A DNA stretch of 64,000 bases from AC-37 sp035275105 (GTDB taxonomy: Bacteria > Actinomycetota > Thermoleophilia > Solirubrobacterales > Thermoleophilaceae). Position numbers and translations under genes: made by a program. Within the stretch, counting starts at the first letter, position 1. Every line of letters starts with the position of its first letter. Where the stretch lies: assembly GCA_035275105.1 (NCBI GenBank), contig DATENL010000005.1, positions 1-64,000 on the forward strand. The letters are read 5' to 3'. Shown piece after piece: positions 16,463 to 29,593 of the stretch. Below the pieces are notes generated by a model that was not told the origin of the DNA, did no database searches, and saw nothing but the letters and a program-made list of their open reading frames with translations.

Positions 16463-17880
16463 CCAGCGCGGGCTCGGCGCCCTCGCCGAGGCCCTGGAGG
16501 TAGCGGTCGCAGGAGCGCGCCGCCTGGCGACCCTCGGCGATCGCCCAGACGATCAGCGACTGGCCGCGGCGGGAGTCGCCGCAGGCGAAGACGCCCGGGA
16601 CGGTGGTCGCGTAGTCGTCGTCGACGATGTTGCCGCGGCCGTCGAGCTCGACGCCGAGCTGCTCGACGAAGCCGGGCTGCTGCGGGCCGAGGAAGCCCAT
16701 CGCGAGCAGCACCAGGCCGGCCGGGATCGTGCGCTCCGAGCCGTCGACCTTCTCGAACCCCGGCGGCCCGCCCACCTCGTGGTAGTGCAGCTCCTTGACG
16801 CGTCCGTCCTCGCCGGTCAGGTGCGTGGTCATCACGCTGTAGACACGATCCCCGCCCTCCTCGTGCGCTCCCGAGGTGCGCAGGACCAGCGGCCACTGGG
16901 GCCACGGCGTCCTGTCGTCGGGCCGCTCGGGCGGTGGCTCCGGCAGCAGCTCGAACTGGGTGACCGACGCCGGGCGCTCGCGGTGCGAGTTGCCGAGGCA
17001 GTCCGCGCCGGTGTCGCCGCCGCCGATGATCACGACGTGCTTGCCGGCGGCGCTGATCGGCCTGGGCGCCGGGTCGTCGCCGGCCACGAAGCGGTTGCGC
17101 TGCTCGAGGTACTCCATCGCGAAGTGAACGCCGTCGAGCTCGCGCCCGGGCACCGGCAGGTCGCGCGGTACGGTCGAGCCGATCGCCACGACCACCGCGT
17201 CGTACTGCTCGCGCAGCTCGTCGGCCGTCACGTCGACGCCCACGTCCACACCGGTCCGCATCTCGACGCCCTCGGCCTCGAGGATGTCCACCCGCCGCTG
17301 CACGACGCCCTTGTCGAGCTTGAAGTCCGGCACGCCGTAGCGCAGCAGCCCGCCGATCCGGTCGTTGCGCTCGAACAGCGTGACCGTGTGCCCGGCCTTG
17401 TTGAGCTGCGCCGCCGCGGCCAGCCCCGCGGGGCCCGACCCGACGACGGCGACGGTGCGCCCGGTGCGAAACGCCGGCGGCTCGGGCTTGATCCAGCCCT
17501 CCTCGAACGCCCTGTCCACGATCGCCTGCTCGATCTGCTTGATCGTGACGGCGTCGTCGTTGATGTCGAGCACGCACGCGGCCTCGCACGGCGCCGGGCA
17601 GATCCGGCCCGTGAACTCCGGGAAGTTGTTGGTGGCGTGCAGCGCGTCGATCGCCTCGCGCCAGCGGTCGCGGTAGACGAGGTCGTTCCAGTCCGGGATC
17701 AGGTTGCCGAGCGGGCAGCCGGAGTGGCAGAACGGGATCCCGCAGTCCATGCAGCGGGCGCCCTGCTCGCGCAGCTCCGCCTGCGGGAGCAGCAGCACGT
17801 ACTCCTTGAAGTCCTCGACCCGCTCGGGGATCGGGCGCTTCGCCGGGTCGTGACGGTGGATCTTGAGGAAGCCGCCGAGC

Positions 17881-17888
<8 letters not shown>
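16452..17888 (-). CDS. gltD: Glutamate synthase (NADPH) small subunit
   Basis: The beta subunit of glutamate synthase supplies electrons from NADPH through FAD and [4Fe-4S] clusters to GltB. The 478-residue sequence has the N-terminal cysteine cluster RCMDCGIPFCHSGCPLGN and a second set CPAPCEAACVL. The FAD site is VAVVGSGPAGLAAAAQL and the NADPH site VIIGGGDTGADCLG. Length is normal for the family (about 480). It overlaps the end of gltB by 8 nt, so the two subunits are translationally coupled in the order gltB-gltD. Its 3' end overlaps the convergent delta-60 gene by 11 nt. Confidence 0.96.
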
Positions 17889-22620
<4,732 letters not shown>

Positions 22621-22734
22621 GATTGAAGAGGAGGTCGGGCCGCGGCGGGACGGCCGAGTTTGGTCGGGAAATGTTAGCGGTGATTGGGGCGGATTCGCCA
22701 CTCGGGCGGACGCTTTTTGGGCCCTTTGTACGGC

Positions 22735-22762
22735 GAAAGGCCCCGCCGGGGCGGGGCCTTTC
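22735..22762 (-). terminator. GC-rich stem-loop, probable terminator of the acidic secreted protein gene
   Basis: A perfect 13-bp inverted repeat (GAAAGGCCCCGCC and its complement) separated by 2 nt. It lies 45 bp beyond the stop of the leftward gene at 22807 and upstream of gltB. A T-rich tract (CTTTTTGGGCCCTTTG) lies to its left on the + strand, so on the minus strand it is followed by A residues rather than a clean U-run. Termination efficiency is therefore uncertain. A nearly identical stem occurs after rnpB at 27999. Confidence 0.7.
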
Positions 22763-22806
22763 GGAGGGAGCCGGGGGGCTCCGAGTCGCGCGAGGGGGAG
22801 GTTGAG

Positions 22807-23376
22807 CTAGAAGTCGTCGCCCGCGGGATCGTCGCCGGCGTCGTCGCCGGGCTCGAAGTCGTCGCCGTCGCCGGGCTCGTCGACCTCGTCGTCGCCGTCG
22901 TCGCCGTGCTCCTCGCCGGGCTCGTCGATCTCGTCGTCGCCGTCGTCGCCGTGCTCCTCGCCGGGCTCGTCGACCTCGTCGCCGGGATCGTCCGCGTCGT
23001 CGCCCCCGCCGTGCTCGCCGCCGTGCTCCCGGCAGTCCTCGGAGTCGGCTGGATCGGTGCCGTCGCCGAGCTCGTCGCGGTCCTCGATCCCGTCGCCGTC
23101 GGTGTCGGGGTCGCGCGGATCGGTGCGGTGCTTGAACTCGCCGCGGTTGCGCAGCCCGTCGTGGTCCTGGTCGCGCTTCGCCTGGTTGACCTTCAGCGAC
23201 AGCCCGTGCTTTCGCTCCCACCGGTCCGGGAGCCCGTCGCGGTTCTTGTCGCGCTTCTTCTTGGCGGAATGGGAGCGGTGCTTGTGGCCGTGCTTCGCCT
23301 TCGCCTCGGCTATGCCGGGCGCGGCGACGGCGACCACCAGGGTCAGGGCAGCGAGGATGGTCTTGGCTCGGGTCAT
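22807..23376 (-). CDS. Secreted acidic protein with thrombospondin type 3-like Ca-binding repeats
   Basis: A 189-residue exported protein. Signal peptide MTRAKTILAALTLVVAVAAPGIAEA is followed by a His/Lys-rich basic linker (KHGHKHRSHSAKKKRDKN). Residues about 45-110 have thrombospondin type 3-like calcium sites (DKNRDGLPDRWE, DQDHDGLRNRGE, DPDTDGDGIEDRDE). The last 80 residues are an almost purely acidic low-complexity tail with a 16-residue unit (DEPGEEHGDDGDDE-) repeated about twice in register. That part would bind many divalent ions and is likely disordered without calcium. It lies back to back with the cupredoxin gene (94 bp between starts), suggesting a shared envelope-related theme; the function is unknown. 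Confidence 0.85.
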   Translation of the reverse strand: MTRAKTILAALTLVVAVAAPGIAEAKAKHGHKHRSHSAKKKRDKNRDGLPDRWERKHGLSLKVNQAKRDQDHDGLRNRGEFKHRTDPRDPDTDGDGIEDRDELGDGTDPADSEDCREHGGEHGGGDDADDPGDEVDEPGEEHGDDGDDEIDEPGEEHGDDGDDEVDEPGDGDDFEPGDDAGDDPAGDDF

Positions 23377-23470
23377 GCCCCGGCGGTCGGCCGGCGGGCG
23401 CCGATCGTGCCCCCGGCTCGACGCGTGTACGAGATCGAACCGCCGAGGGCGCGCCTGCGTAGGGCCTCAC

Positions 23471-23815
23471 ATGAACCGAACCCTCCCAGTCTTCGCCTGC
23501 GCGCTGCTCGCGCTCGCCCTGCTCGCCACGCCTGTCGCCGCGGCCGGCAAGCACGTCACGATCAAGGGCAACTACCTCGACGGCTACAAGTTCAAGCCGA
23601 AGAGCGTCACGATCGAGAAGGGCAAGACCGTCCACTGGTCATGGGACAGCGACACCCCTCACAACGTGACGTTCGAGAAGCTGAACGGCAGGCACTCGAA
23701 GACGAAGTCGAAGGTCGACGACTTCAAGGTCACCTTCAAGAACAAGGGCACGTTCAAGTACGAGTGCACCATCCACGACTTCCACGGGACGGTCGTCGTG
23801 AAGCCGCCCAGCTAG
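23471..23815 (+). CDS. Secreted cupredoxin (plastocyanin/amicyanin-like) with His in the Met position
   Basis: A 114-residue blue-copper-like protein with signal peptide MNRTLPVFACALLALALLATPVAAA. The mature domain has the cupredoxin pattern GYKFKPKSVTIEKGKTVHWSWDSDTPHNVTF and KGTFKYECTIHDFHGTVVV. Copper ligands by alignment with amicyanin are His64, Cys99 and His102. The fourth, axial position (CxxHxxM in amicyanin) is His105 here instead of Met. That would raise the type-2 character and lower the redox potential if copper is bound. ATG 23471 was chosen because the signal peptide begins there. It is convergent with trpB2, with 7 bp between the stops. Confidence 0.85.
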   Translation: MNRTLPVFACALLALALLATPVAAAGKHVTIKGNYLDGYKFKPKSVTIEKGKTVHWSWDSDTPHNVTFEKLNGRHSKTKSKVDDFKVTFKNKGTFKYECTIHDFHGTVVVKPPS

Positions 23816-23822
23816 AGCGCGG

Positions 23823-25187
23823 TCAGGCGAGCGCCGGCGCCTCGGGCAGGCGCTCGAGCGCGGCCTCCATGTCCGCCTCGGAGAACTCGACGTCCTCGAG
23901 CGTGCCCGACAGGTAGGCGTCGTACGCGGACATGTCGAAGTGGCCGTGGCCGCAGAGTCCGAACAGGATCACCCGCGGCTCGCCCGCCTCCTTGGCGGCC
24001 TCGGCCTCGGCGATCGCCGCCCGGATCGCGTGCGCCGGCTCGGGCGCCGGGAGGAGCCCCTCGGTGCGCGCGAAGCGGACCGCCGCCTCGAACGTCTCGT
24101 TCTGCCGGTAGGCGACGGCGTCGATCAGACCCGCCTTCACGAGGCCACAGAGCAGCGGCGAGTCGCCGTGGTAGCGGAGCCCGCCCGCGTGCACCGGCGG
24201 CGGCACGAAGTCGTGGCCGAGCGTGTACATCGGCAGCAGCGGGGTCATGCCCGACGTGTCGCCGAAGTCGTAGCGGTAGACGCCGCGGGTGAGGGTCGGG
24301 CAGGCGGCCGGCTCGACCGCCAGGAAGCGCGTGTCGGCCTCGCCGCGCAGCCGGCGGCGCATGAACGGGAACGCGAGACCGGCGAAGTTCGAGCCGCCGC
24401 CGACGCAGCCGATGACCACGTCGGGCTCCTCGCCCGCCAGGCCCATCTGGGCGATCGCCTCCTGGCCGATCACGGTCTGGTGCATGCAGACGTGGTTGAG
24501 CACGGAGCCCAGCGCGTAGTTGGTGCCCTCGTCGGCGACGGCGATCTCGACCGCCTCGGAGATCGCTATCCCGAGCGAGCCGGACGCGTGCTCGGCGTTG
24601 GCGCGACCCGACTCGGTGCGGTCGCTCGGTGAGCGGTGGACCGTCGCGCCCCACGCCTCCATCATCGAGCGCCGGTACGGCTTCTGGTCGTAGCTCGCGC
24701 CGACCATGAACACCTCGCACTCGAGGTCGAAGAGGCTGCACGCCAGCGCGAGCGCCGAGCCCCACTGACCGGCGCCGGTCTCGGTCACGATGCGGTCGAT
24801 CCCCGCCTCCCTGTTGGCGAAAGCCTGCGGGACGGCGCTGTTCGGCTTGTGCGAGCCGGCCGGGGAGCCGCCCTCGTACTTGTAGTAGATGTGCGCCGGG
24901 GTGTCGAGCAGGCGCTCGAGCCGGTGCGCGCGGAACAGCGGCGAGGGTCGCCAGCGCTTGTATACGTCGCGGACCTGGTCGGGGATCTCCACCTCGGGCT
25001 CCGGAGAGACCTCCTGCTCGATCAGCGACATGGGAAATATCGGCGTCAGGTCGGGCGGACCGGCGGGCTCCTGGGTGGCGGGGTTGAGCGGCGGGCTCGG
25101 ATCGCCCGGGAGGTCGGGCATGAGGTTGACCCAGTGGGTCGGGATCTCCGACTCGGGCAGCGTGTACTTGACGGCCTCGTCGCTCAC
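23823..25187 (-). CDS. trpB2: Tryptophan synthase beta chain, TrpB2 type
   Basis: PLP-dependent enzyme that condenses indole and serine to tryptophan. The 454-residue length and sequence fit the TrpB2 subfamily, which works without TrpA. Diagnostic features: the N-terminal block HWVNLMPDLP, RPSPLFRAHRLE, Schiff-base Lys114 in GSHKPNSA, the phosphate loop GCVGGGSNFAG and the C-terminal GLCGHGHFDM. No other trp gene is nearby, which is usual for trpB2; a role in salvaging indole or as the main enzyme cannot be told apart. ATG at 25187, with GGAGAGGAGA just upstream on the minus strand. It diverges from the secreted-protein gene at 25265. Confidence 0.95.
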   Translation of the reverse strand: MSDEAVKYTLPESEIPTHWVNLMPDLPGDPSPPLNPATQEPAGPPDLTPIFPMSLIEQEVSPEPEVEIPDQVRDVYKRWRPSPLFRAHRLERLLDTPAHIYYKYEGGSPAGSHKPNSAVPQAFANREAGIDRIVTETGAGQWGSALALACSLFDLECEVFMVGASYDQKPYRRSMMEAWGATVHRSPSDRTESGRANAEHASGSLGIAISEAVEIAVADEGTNYALGSVLNHVCMHQTVIGQEAIAQMGLAGEEPDVVIGCVGGGSNFAGLAFPFMRRRLRGEADTRFLAVEPAACPTLTRGVYRYDFGDTSGMTPLLPMYTLGHDFVPPPVHAGGLRYHGDSPLLCGLVKAGLIDAVAYRQNETFEAAVRFARTEGLLPAPEPAHAIRAAIAEAEAAKEAGEPRVILFGLCGHGHFDMSAYDAYLSGTLEDVEFSEADMEAALERLPEAPALA

Positions 25188-25264
25188 TGGTCTCTCCTCT
25201 CCGGGGGCGCCGCGATTCTAAGTGCACCGCCGCGGCCGACCGAGCGCTCCCGTATACCTCACAC

Positions 25265-26608
25265 ATGCGCAACGGCTTTCGAGCGCTGGCGGTCGCGATG
25301 CTCGCTGGCGCGGCGCTCCTGGCGCCGGCCGCTCAGACCGCCACACGGGACACGATCCCGCCGCGGCGCTACCTCTCTCCGAACGGTCAGGACGTGGACG
25401 AGTTCCTGGTCGCCGGGAACGACCGCGGCGATCAGGCCGCCCTGTGGCGAGCGCACGACGGGCGCTTGCGGGTTCGCAGCCGCCGGCACGGGCGGCCGTT
25501 TGGCCGCGCCCGCACCCTCACGCGGAAGGGTGCGACCGCGTTCTCGAGCGCGGTGGACGTCGGTCCGGACGGGACCGAGATGGCGGCATGGGTCAGGAGC
25601 CGCCGCGGGGGCATCGTGCTCGAGGCGGCGGCACGGCGCCGAGGCGGGTCGTTCACGCAGCCGAAGGTGCTCGACAGGCGCCCGAGGTTCCTCGAAGAGG
25701 TCCGTGTGGCGGTCGGCAGCGACGGCGGTGCCGTCGTGGTGTGGACGGAGGAGCTGGGCCGGTCGCGGGAGGCCCTTCGCGCGGCGGTGCGCAGCCCGCG
25801 CGGGACCTGGTCGCGTCCCGAATCCGTTACGACAAGTCGCAGCGTGAAGCTGTCGCTCAACGTGGCGGTCGACCGCGACGGGAACGCGACGCTCGCCTGG
25901 GAGGGCGGTGGCGTCGTGCGGAGAGCGATCCGGCCAGCGGGGGGCCGCTTCGGCCGCCCGCGCGCGGTGTCGATCGGCCGGCGGCTGGCGGTCGATCCGG
26001 TGCTGGCCGAGAACGCGCGCGGCGACGCCGTGGTGCTCTGGAGACAGACCGTCGACGACGAGCACGAGCGCGTCGCGTACGCCTTCCGGCGCGCCGGCCG
26101 CGACTTCGGGCCGTCGCACCCGCTGACCCCCCAGCTCGTCTTCAGCCAGATAGGCGGCGCGGGAGTCGATCCCGAGGGGAACGTCGTCGCGCTCTGGAGC
26201 CGGTTCCCGTCCGGGAAGGAGGCTCGCTGCTTCTGTCTGAACGTGATGGCGGCGCGACGAACCGTAGGCGGTGAGTTCGAACACCCGCGCCGGCTGGCGA
26301 ACGACGCGGCCGGGTTCGCGACCCCGAGCACGTCGGCGGACAGGAACGGCGACGTATTTGCCGCCTGGCCGGTCGACACCGAGCGGAACGAGAACTTCGT
26401 CACGCAGGCGCAGGGGAGGCTGGTGTCGGCGGATGGCAGGCTCGGCCCGAAGCGGCGCTTCTCGCGCAGGCAGCACATGTACGGCGATCCGGAGGCGCTG
26501 CTTGCGCGCGGCGGGCGGGCGCTCGTCGCGTGGATCGCGCGATCGAACCGCCACGACCGGCTCGCCGCTGCGCGCGGGCGGGTCGAGTCGCCCCGGATCG
26601 AGCCGTGA
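25265..26608 (+). CDS. Secreted repeat protein, probable beta-propeller (copy 1)
   Basis: A 447-residue exported protein with signal peptide MRNGFRALAVAMLAGAALLAPAAQ. The mature part has about seven repeats of roughly 50 residues built on the pattern (D)xxGxxVxxWxR followed by a Gly-Arg-Phe-Gly-x-Pro turn (GTEMAAWVRS, GNATLAWEGG, GDAVVLWRQT, GNVVALWSRF, GDVFAAWPVD). This is typical of sialidase-like or ASP-box-like propellers, but no catalytic residues are recognisable. One Cys pair (CFCL) is present. It is followed by a paralogue whose ATG overlaps this stop (TGATG). Function unknown. Confidence 0.8.
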   Translation: MRNGFRALAVAMLAGAALLAPAAQTATRDTIPPRRYLSPNGQDVDEFLVAGNDRGDQAALWRAHDGRLRVRSRRHGRPFGRARTLTRKGATAFSSAVDVGPDGTEMAAWVRSRRGGIVLEAAARRRGGSFTQPKVLDRRPRFLEEVRVAVGSDGGAVVVWTEELGRSREALRAAVRSPRGTWSRPESVTTSRSVKLSLNVAVDRDGNATLAWEGGGVVRRAIRPAGGRFGRPRAVSIGRRLAVDPVLAENARGDAVVLWRQTVDDEHERVAYAFRRAGRDFGPSHPLTPQLVFSQIGGAGVDPEGNVVALWSRFPSGKEARCFCLNVMAARRTVGGEFEHPRRLANDAAGFATPSTSADRNGDVFAAWPVDTERNENFVTQAQGRLVSADGRLGPKRRFSRRQHMYGDPEALLARGGRALVAWIARSNRHDRLAAARGRVESPRIEP

Positions 26609-27972
26609 TGCGGCGCGTGTCGCTCGGAGTCGTCGTCGCTCTCGCGCTCGGCGCCGTGGCCGCCGCCGCGCCGCCGGATCCCCCGCCCCCCACGTACGTC
26701 TCGCCGCCGGGGCACAGCGTCGCCACGTTCACCGTCGCCGCGGGCGGCGGTGGGCGACGCGTCCTCACGTGGGCGGCGCCGGACTCGCGTCAGGTGATGC
26801 GGATCTGGGTGGTGGACCGGGCACCGGGCGGCGCGTTCGGGACACCCGCCGCGCTGTCGCATCCCAGTCGGAGCGCCTGGCTGCCCCGGACCGCGGTGAT
26901 GCAGGACGGCACCGAGCTCGTCGGCTGGACGGAGTCGGAGCCCAACTCGCCCTGGAGCCGGGTGATGGTGGCCACGCGTAGACCGGGCGCGGCACGCTTC
27001 AGCCGGAGGCGCCTCGCGCGCGTCCGGGAGCCGTCGTGGCTCAGCCTCACGACGGGCCCCGGCGGGGCCGCCGCGGCGAGTTGGGTGCAGGACACGAAGG
27101 ATCACATCGGGCGGGCTGCGGTCGCGCTCCGGACGCCCGGCGGCTGGCGGAAGCCGGAGGTCGTGACGGACTCGAAGCGCACGGTCAGCAACGCGCGGGT
27201 GGCGCTCGACGGAGATGGGAACGCGACGGTCGTGTGGGATAGGCGCCCGCCGCCCTGGAAGGCTGTCGTCGAGCGGCTTCACGCGGCGCGCGAGCGCGGG
27301 CAGGCGGAGGTGCGGGCGGCCTTCCGCCCGCGCGGCGGGCGCTTCGGGAGGGCGGAGGTGGTGTCGAACCCGCATCACCAGGCCACCGACGCCTTCCTGG
27401 CGGGGAATGCCCGCGGCGACGCCGTCGTGGTCTGGCGCACGCTGCCGAGCCAGCGGAAGAGCGTCTTCCGCCTCTCGTGGGCGTACCGGCGCGGGCACGG
27501 CCACTTCGGGAAGCCGCACTCGGCGACCAGGCTGGCGAGCCTGTCGTTCCCGGCCGCCGCGATCGGACCGGAGGGCGCCGTGACGATCGCGTGGGGCGGC
27601 CCCGGCGCGCAGGCGGGCTGCGACCGTGTCTTCATCGCGCGACGGTCGCCCGGCGGGCGGCTCACGCGGCCGGCCGCGCTGTCGGGATGCCAGAGCTTCG
27701 GCCCCGAGGTCACGGCCGACCGCGCCGGGAACGCGCTCGTGCTGTGGACTCCCGATTCGCTCGCCCGCCCAGACTTCAAGACGCGTGTGGAGGGCCGCTT
27801 CGTGGGCGCGGACGGCTCGATCGGGCCCGCTCGCCGGTTCTCGGCCCTCGGCAACGGGATGGAGGCCGAGGAGAGGGGCGCCCTGGCGGGGGATGGGACG
27901 GCACTCGTCGCGTGGCACCGGTACGCGGCCGGACATCACCGGCTCGAGGCGCTCGACACCACCGTGCCGTAG
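26608..27972 (+). CDS. Secreted repeat protein, probable beta-propeller (copy 2)
   Basis: Paralogue of the preceding gene, 454 residues, coupled to it by a TGATG overlap. Signal peptide RRVSLGVVVALALGAVAAAA, then a Pro-rich linker (PPDPPPPTYVSPPG) matching the RYLSPNG stretch of copy 1. The same W-containing repeats follow (GRRVLTWAAP, GTELVGWTES, GNATVVWDRR, GDAVVVWRTL, GAVTIAWGGP, GNALVLWTPD, GTALVAWHRY). One difference is the insert KAVVERLHAARERGQ in the fourth blade. As with the delta-60 pair at 13-16 kb, two full-length secreted paralogues are encoded as one transcript. No enzymatic motif seen. Confidence 0.8.
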   Translation: MRRVSLGVVVALALGAVAAAAPPDPPPPTYVSPPGHSVATFTVAAGGGGRRVLTWAAPDSRQVMRIWVVDRAPGGAFGTPAALSHPSRSAWLPRTAVMQDGTELVGWTESEPNSPWSRVMVATRRPGAARFSRRRLARVREPSWLSLTTGPGGAAAASWVQDTKDHIGRAAVALRTPGGWRKPEVVTDSKRTVSNARVALDGDGNATVVWDRRPPPWKAVVERLHAARERGQAEVRAAFRPRGGRFGRAEVVSNPHHQATDAFLAGNARGDAVVVWRTLPSQRKSVFRLSWAYRRGHGHFGKPHSATRLASLSFPAAAIGPEGAVTIAWGGPGAQAGCDRVFIARRSPGGRLTRPAALSGCQSFGPEVTADRAGNALVLWTPDSLARPDFKTRVEGRFVGADGSIGPARRFSALGNGMEAEERGALAGDGTALVAWHRYAAGHHRLEALDTTVP

Positions 27973-27998
27973 CGCGCGGACGCCGGTCCCGCAATAGA

Positions 27999-28022
27999 AA
28001 GGCCCCGCCTGAGCGGGGCCTT
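27999..28022. terminator. Bidirectional stem-loop between secreted protein gene and rnpB
   Basis: A perfect 10-bp inverted repeat (AAGGCCCCGC, loop CTGA, GCGGGGCCTT). It follows the stop of the rightward gene by 27 bp and lies immediately after the 3' end of the leftward RNase P RNA, so it can serve both. The core is the same GGCCCCGC stem as at 22735. Confidence 0.75.
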
Positions 28023-28025
28023 CCC

Positions 28026-28397
28026 GTAGCTGGCCGGTAAGCCGGATTCTGTCGTGGGCAGCCATCCATCTGTCTCGCGCGTGCGCGCGAGGCGGGCTCT
28101 CGCCCTGCGGCCGACCTGGGACTCGGCGGGCAGCGTCGTAGTCCCCGCTTGGCCTTGCACCGGGTGGGGTTTGCCTGGCCGGCGCGTCACCGCGCCGCCG
28201 GTGCGCTCTTACCGCACCATTTCACCCTTGCCGGCGAGAGGTTCAGCTGCGACCCCTCGCTTAGGCGGTGTGTTTCTGTGGCACTTTCCCGCGGGTTTCC
28301 CCGGGTTGGCGTTACCAACCACCCCGCCCTGCGGTGTCCGGACTTTCCTCGAGGACCGGTTTTCTCCCCGGCCTCCCGCGGCTGCCTGGCCAGCCCC
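28026..28397 (-). ncRNA. rnpB: RNase P RNA, bacterial type A
   Basis: Catalytic RNA of RNase P. On the minus strand the universal 5' element GAGGAAAGTCCGG is at 28338-28350 and the 3' element ACAGAATCCGGCTTA at 28038-28052; these form helix P4. The P1 helix pairs GCTGGCC near 28391 with GGCCAGC at 28029-28035. Other conserved pieces include GTGCCACAGAAA and AAGGGTGAAATGGTGCGGTAAGAGCGCACC. The ends are set by P1 and may be off by a few bases. A stem-loop terminator follows directly. Confidence 0.95.
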
Positions 28398-28454
28398 TAA
28401 AGGGTAGGTCCGCACGCGTCGCAAATCCACCGAGCGGGGCGCGGTCTTGCGAAG

Positions 28455-29228
28455 ATGCGCTGCCCGCTCGTGCCCGACTCGATCGTCATCGACTCCCGCT
28501 TCAACGGCCCGCCCGACAGCGCGAACGGCGGGTACACGTGCGGCCTCCTCGCAGCCGCGATAGACGGGCCCGCGGAGGTGACGCTGCGGGCCCCGCCGCC
28601 GCTCCGGCGGGAGCTGCGGGTGGAGGCTGGCGCCGGGCGGGACCAGGGTGCGGAGCCCGGCTCCGACGACGGGGTCCGCCTGCTCGACGGAGACCGCCTG
28701 GTGGCCGAGGCGACGGCGGTCGACCCGGACTGGTCGGTGCCTCCGCCGGTCCCGCTCGACGACGCCCGCGCGGCCATCGCGGGGTCGCACTTCCTCCAGC
28801 TCCCGCGGCCGTTCGAGACCTGCTTCGTCTGCGGGCCGAGCCGCGAGGCGCACGACGGCCTGGAGATCTACCCCGGGCCGGTCGACGGGCGGGATGCGCT
28901 GCACGCGGGCACGTGGATCCCCGACGCGTCGGACGCCGGCGACGACGGGCGCGTGCTCGACGAGATCGTCTGGGCGAGCCTCGACTGCCCGACGTCGTCG
29001 CCGGTGGCCAACCGCCCTGGGCCCGACGGCACGCTGCGGCCGATCGTGCTCGCGCGGCTGGCGGTCGACGCACGCGCACCGATCGCGCCCGGTGTCGAGT
29101 ACGTGGTCACCGCGTGGCCGATCGCGGTGGACGGCCGCAAGCGCCACTCCGGCGCGGCGCTGTTCACGCGCGACGGCGACCTGCTCGCCTCGTCCCGGGC
29201 ACTCTGGATCGAGCTGCGGGCGGACTAA
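28455..29228 (+). CDS. Hotdog-fold-like protein, function unknown
   Basis: A 257-residue protein without a known role. The opening IDSRFNGPPDSANGGYTCGLLAAAI, the mid-part FETCFVCGPSREAHDGLEIYPGPV, and the block WASLDCPTSSPVAN resemble actinobacterial proteins that I believe are built as double hotdog domains (thioesterase/dehydratase fold). I cannot identify a catalytic residue with certainty. The frame is complete from ATG 28455 and its codon usage is normal for the region. It is divergent from rnpB and has a dyad-symmetric sequence 11 bp after its stop. Confidence 0.7.
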   Translation: MRCPLVPDSIVIDSRFNGPPDSANGGYTCGLLAAAIDGPAEVTLRAPPPLRRELRVEAGAGRDQGAEPGSDDGVRLLDGDRLVAEATAVDPDWSVPPPVPLDDARAAIAGSHFLQLPRPFETCFVCGPSREAHDGLEIYPGPVDGRDALHAGTWIPDASDAGDDGRVLDEIVWASLDCPTSSPVANRPGPDGTLRPIVLARLAVDARAPIAPGVEYVVTAWPIAVDGRKRHSGAALFTRDGDLLASSRALWIELRAD

Positions 29229-29239
29229 GCCATCGACTC

Positions 29240-29273
29240 GTCACTTAAGTGCGCCATAGCGACCTTAAGTGAC
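29240..29273. repeat. Inverted repeat with TTAA centres 20 bp apart
   Basis: A perfect 10-bp dyad, GTCACTTAAG and its complement, with a 14-nt spacer. Each arm holds a CTTAAG hexamer, and the left one extends to the palindrome CACTTAAGTG. The TTAA centres are 20 bp apart, about two helical turns. It begins 11 bp after the stop of the preceding gene and 80 bp beyond the stop of the convergent zinc-ribbon gene. It could be a terminator stem without a U-run, or a protein-binding site. Confidence 0.55.
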
Positions 29274-29353
29274 CACTCGCTGCAGGGCCCTGTCGCCCGT
29301 CCGATGCTCGGACCGGCCCCGCGACGACCCGCAGCCGGGCCGGACGACGCCTG

Positions 29354-29593
29354 TCAGCTCAGCGACGACCCGCAGCCGCTGCAGTGTGCAACCGAGCCGG
29401 CGCGCTCCATGCGGCCGCCGCAGACGGGGCATCCCGCGGCTCCGGCGGCGTGCAGGCCCTCCCAGACGCTGTCGACCAATCGGCCGAGCGTGAGCCCACC
29501 GCCGTCGGAGTTACGCGGTTCGATGCGCTCCTCGCGGAGCGCGAAGTCTCGTTCAAGGGGAAGGGTGGGCGTTCCGGCGAGCAACGTCGTCAC
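29354..29593 (-). CDS. Small zinc-ribbon protein coupled to lexA
   Basis: A 79-residue protein whose C-terminal half has two CxxC pairs (CPVCGGRME and HCSGCGSSLS), a treble-clef or ribbon zinc site. The N-terminal half is LPLERDFALREERIEPRNSDGG without known motif. The start is a GTG overlapping the lexA stop (GTGA), so it is translated with LexA and should be SOS-regulated. A 17-bp direct copy of its 3' coding end (29362-29378) is found just beyond the stop at 29321-29337, a small duplication. Function unknown. Confidence 0.7.
   Translation of the reverse strand: MTTLLAGTPTLPLERDFALREERIEPRNSDGGGLTLGRLVDSVWEGLHAAGAAGCPVCGGRMERAGSVAHCSGCGSSLS

Noticed and set aside
22735..22762. Riboswitch or attenuator ahead of gltB
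   Set aside because: The only structure is a simple GC-rich stem that follows the neighbouring gene's stop; nothing resembling a glutamine riboswitch was recognised.
22930..23000. Possible CRISPR or tandem-repeat array
   Set aside because: The repetition is the in-frame acidic coding repeat of the secreted protein, with no spacers.
25432..28065. Leftward open frame of 877 codons
   Set aside because: Antisense to the two secreted repeat proteins, which have signal peptides and regular repeats.
28209..29147. Leftward open frame of about 310 codons
   Set aside because: It runs antisense to the hotdog-like gene and then through the RNase P RNA, so it cannot be a protein gene.
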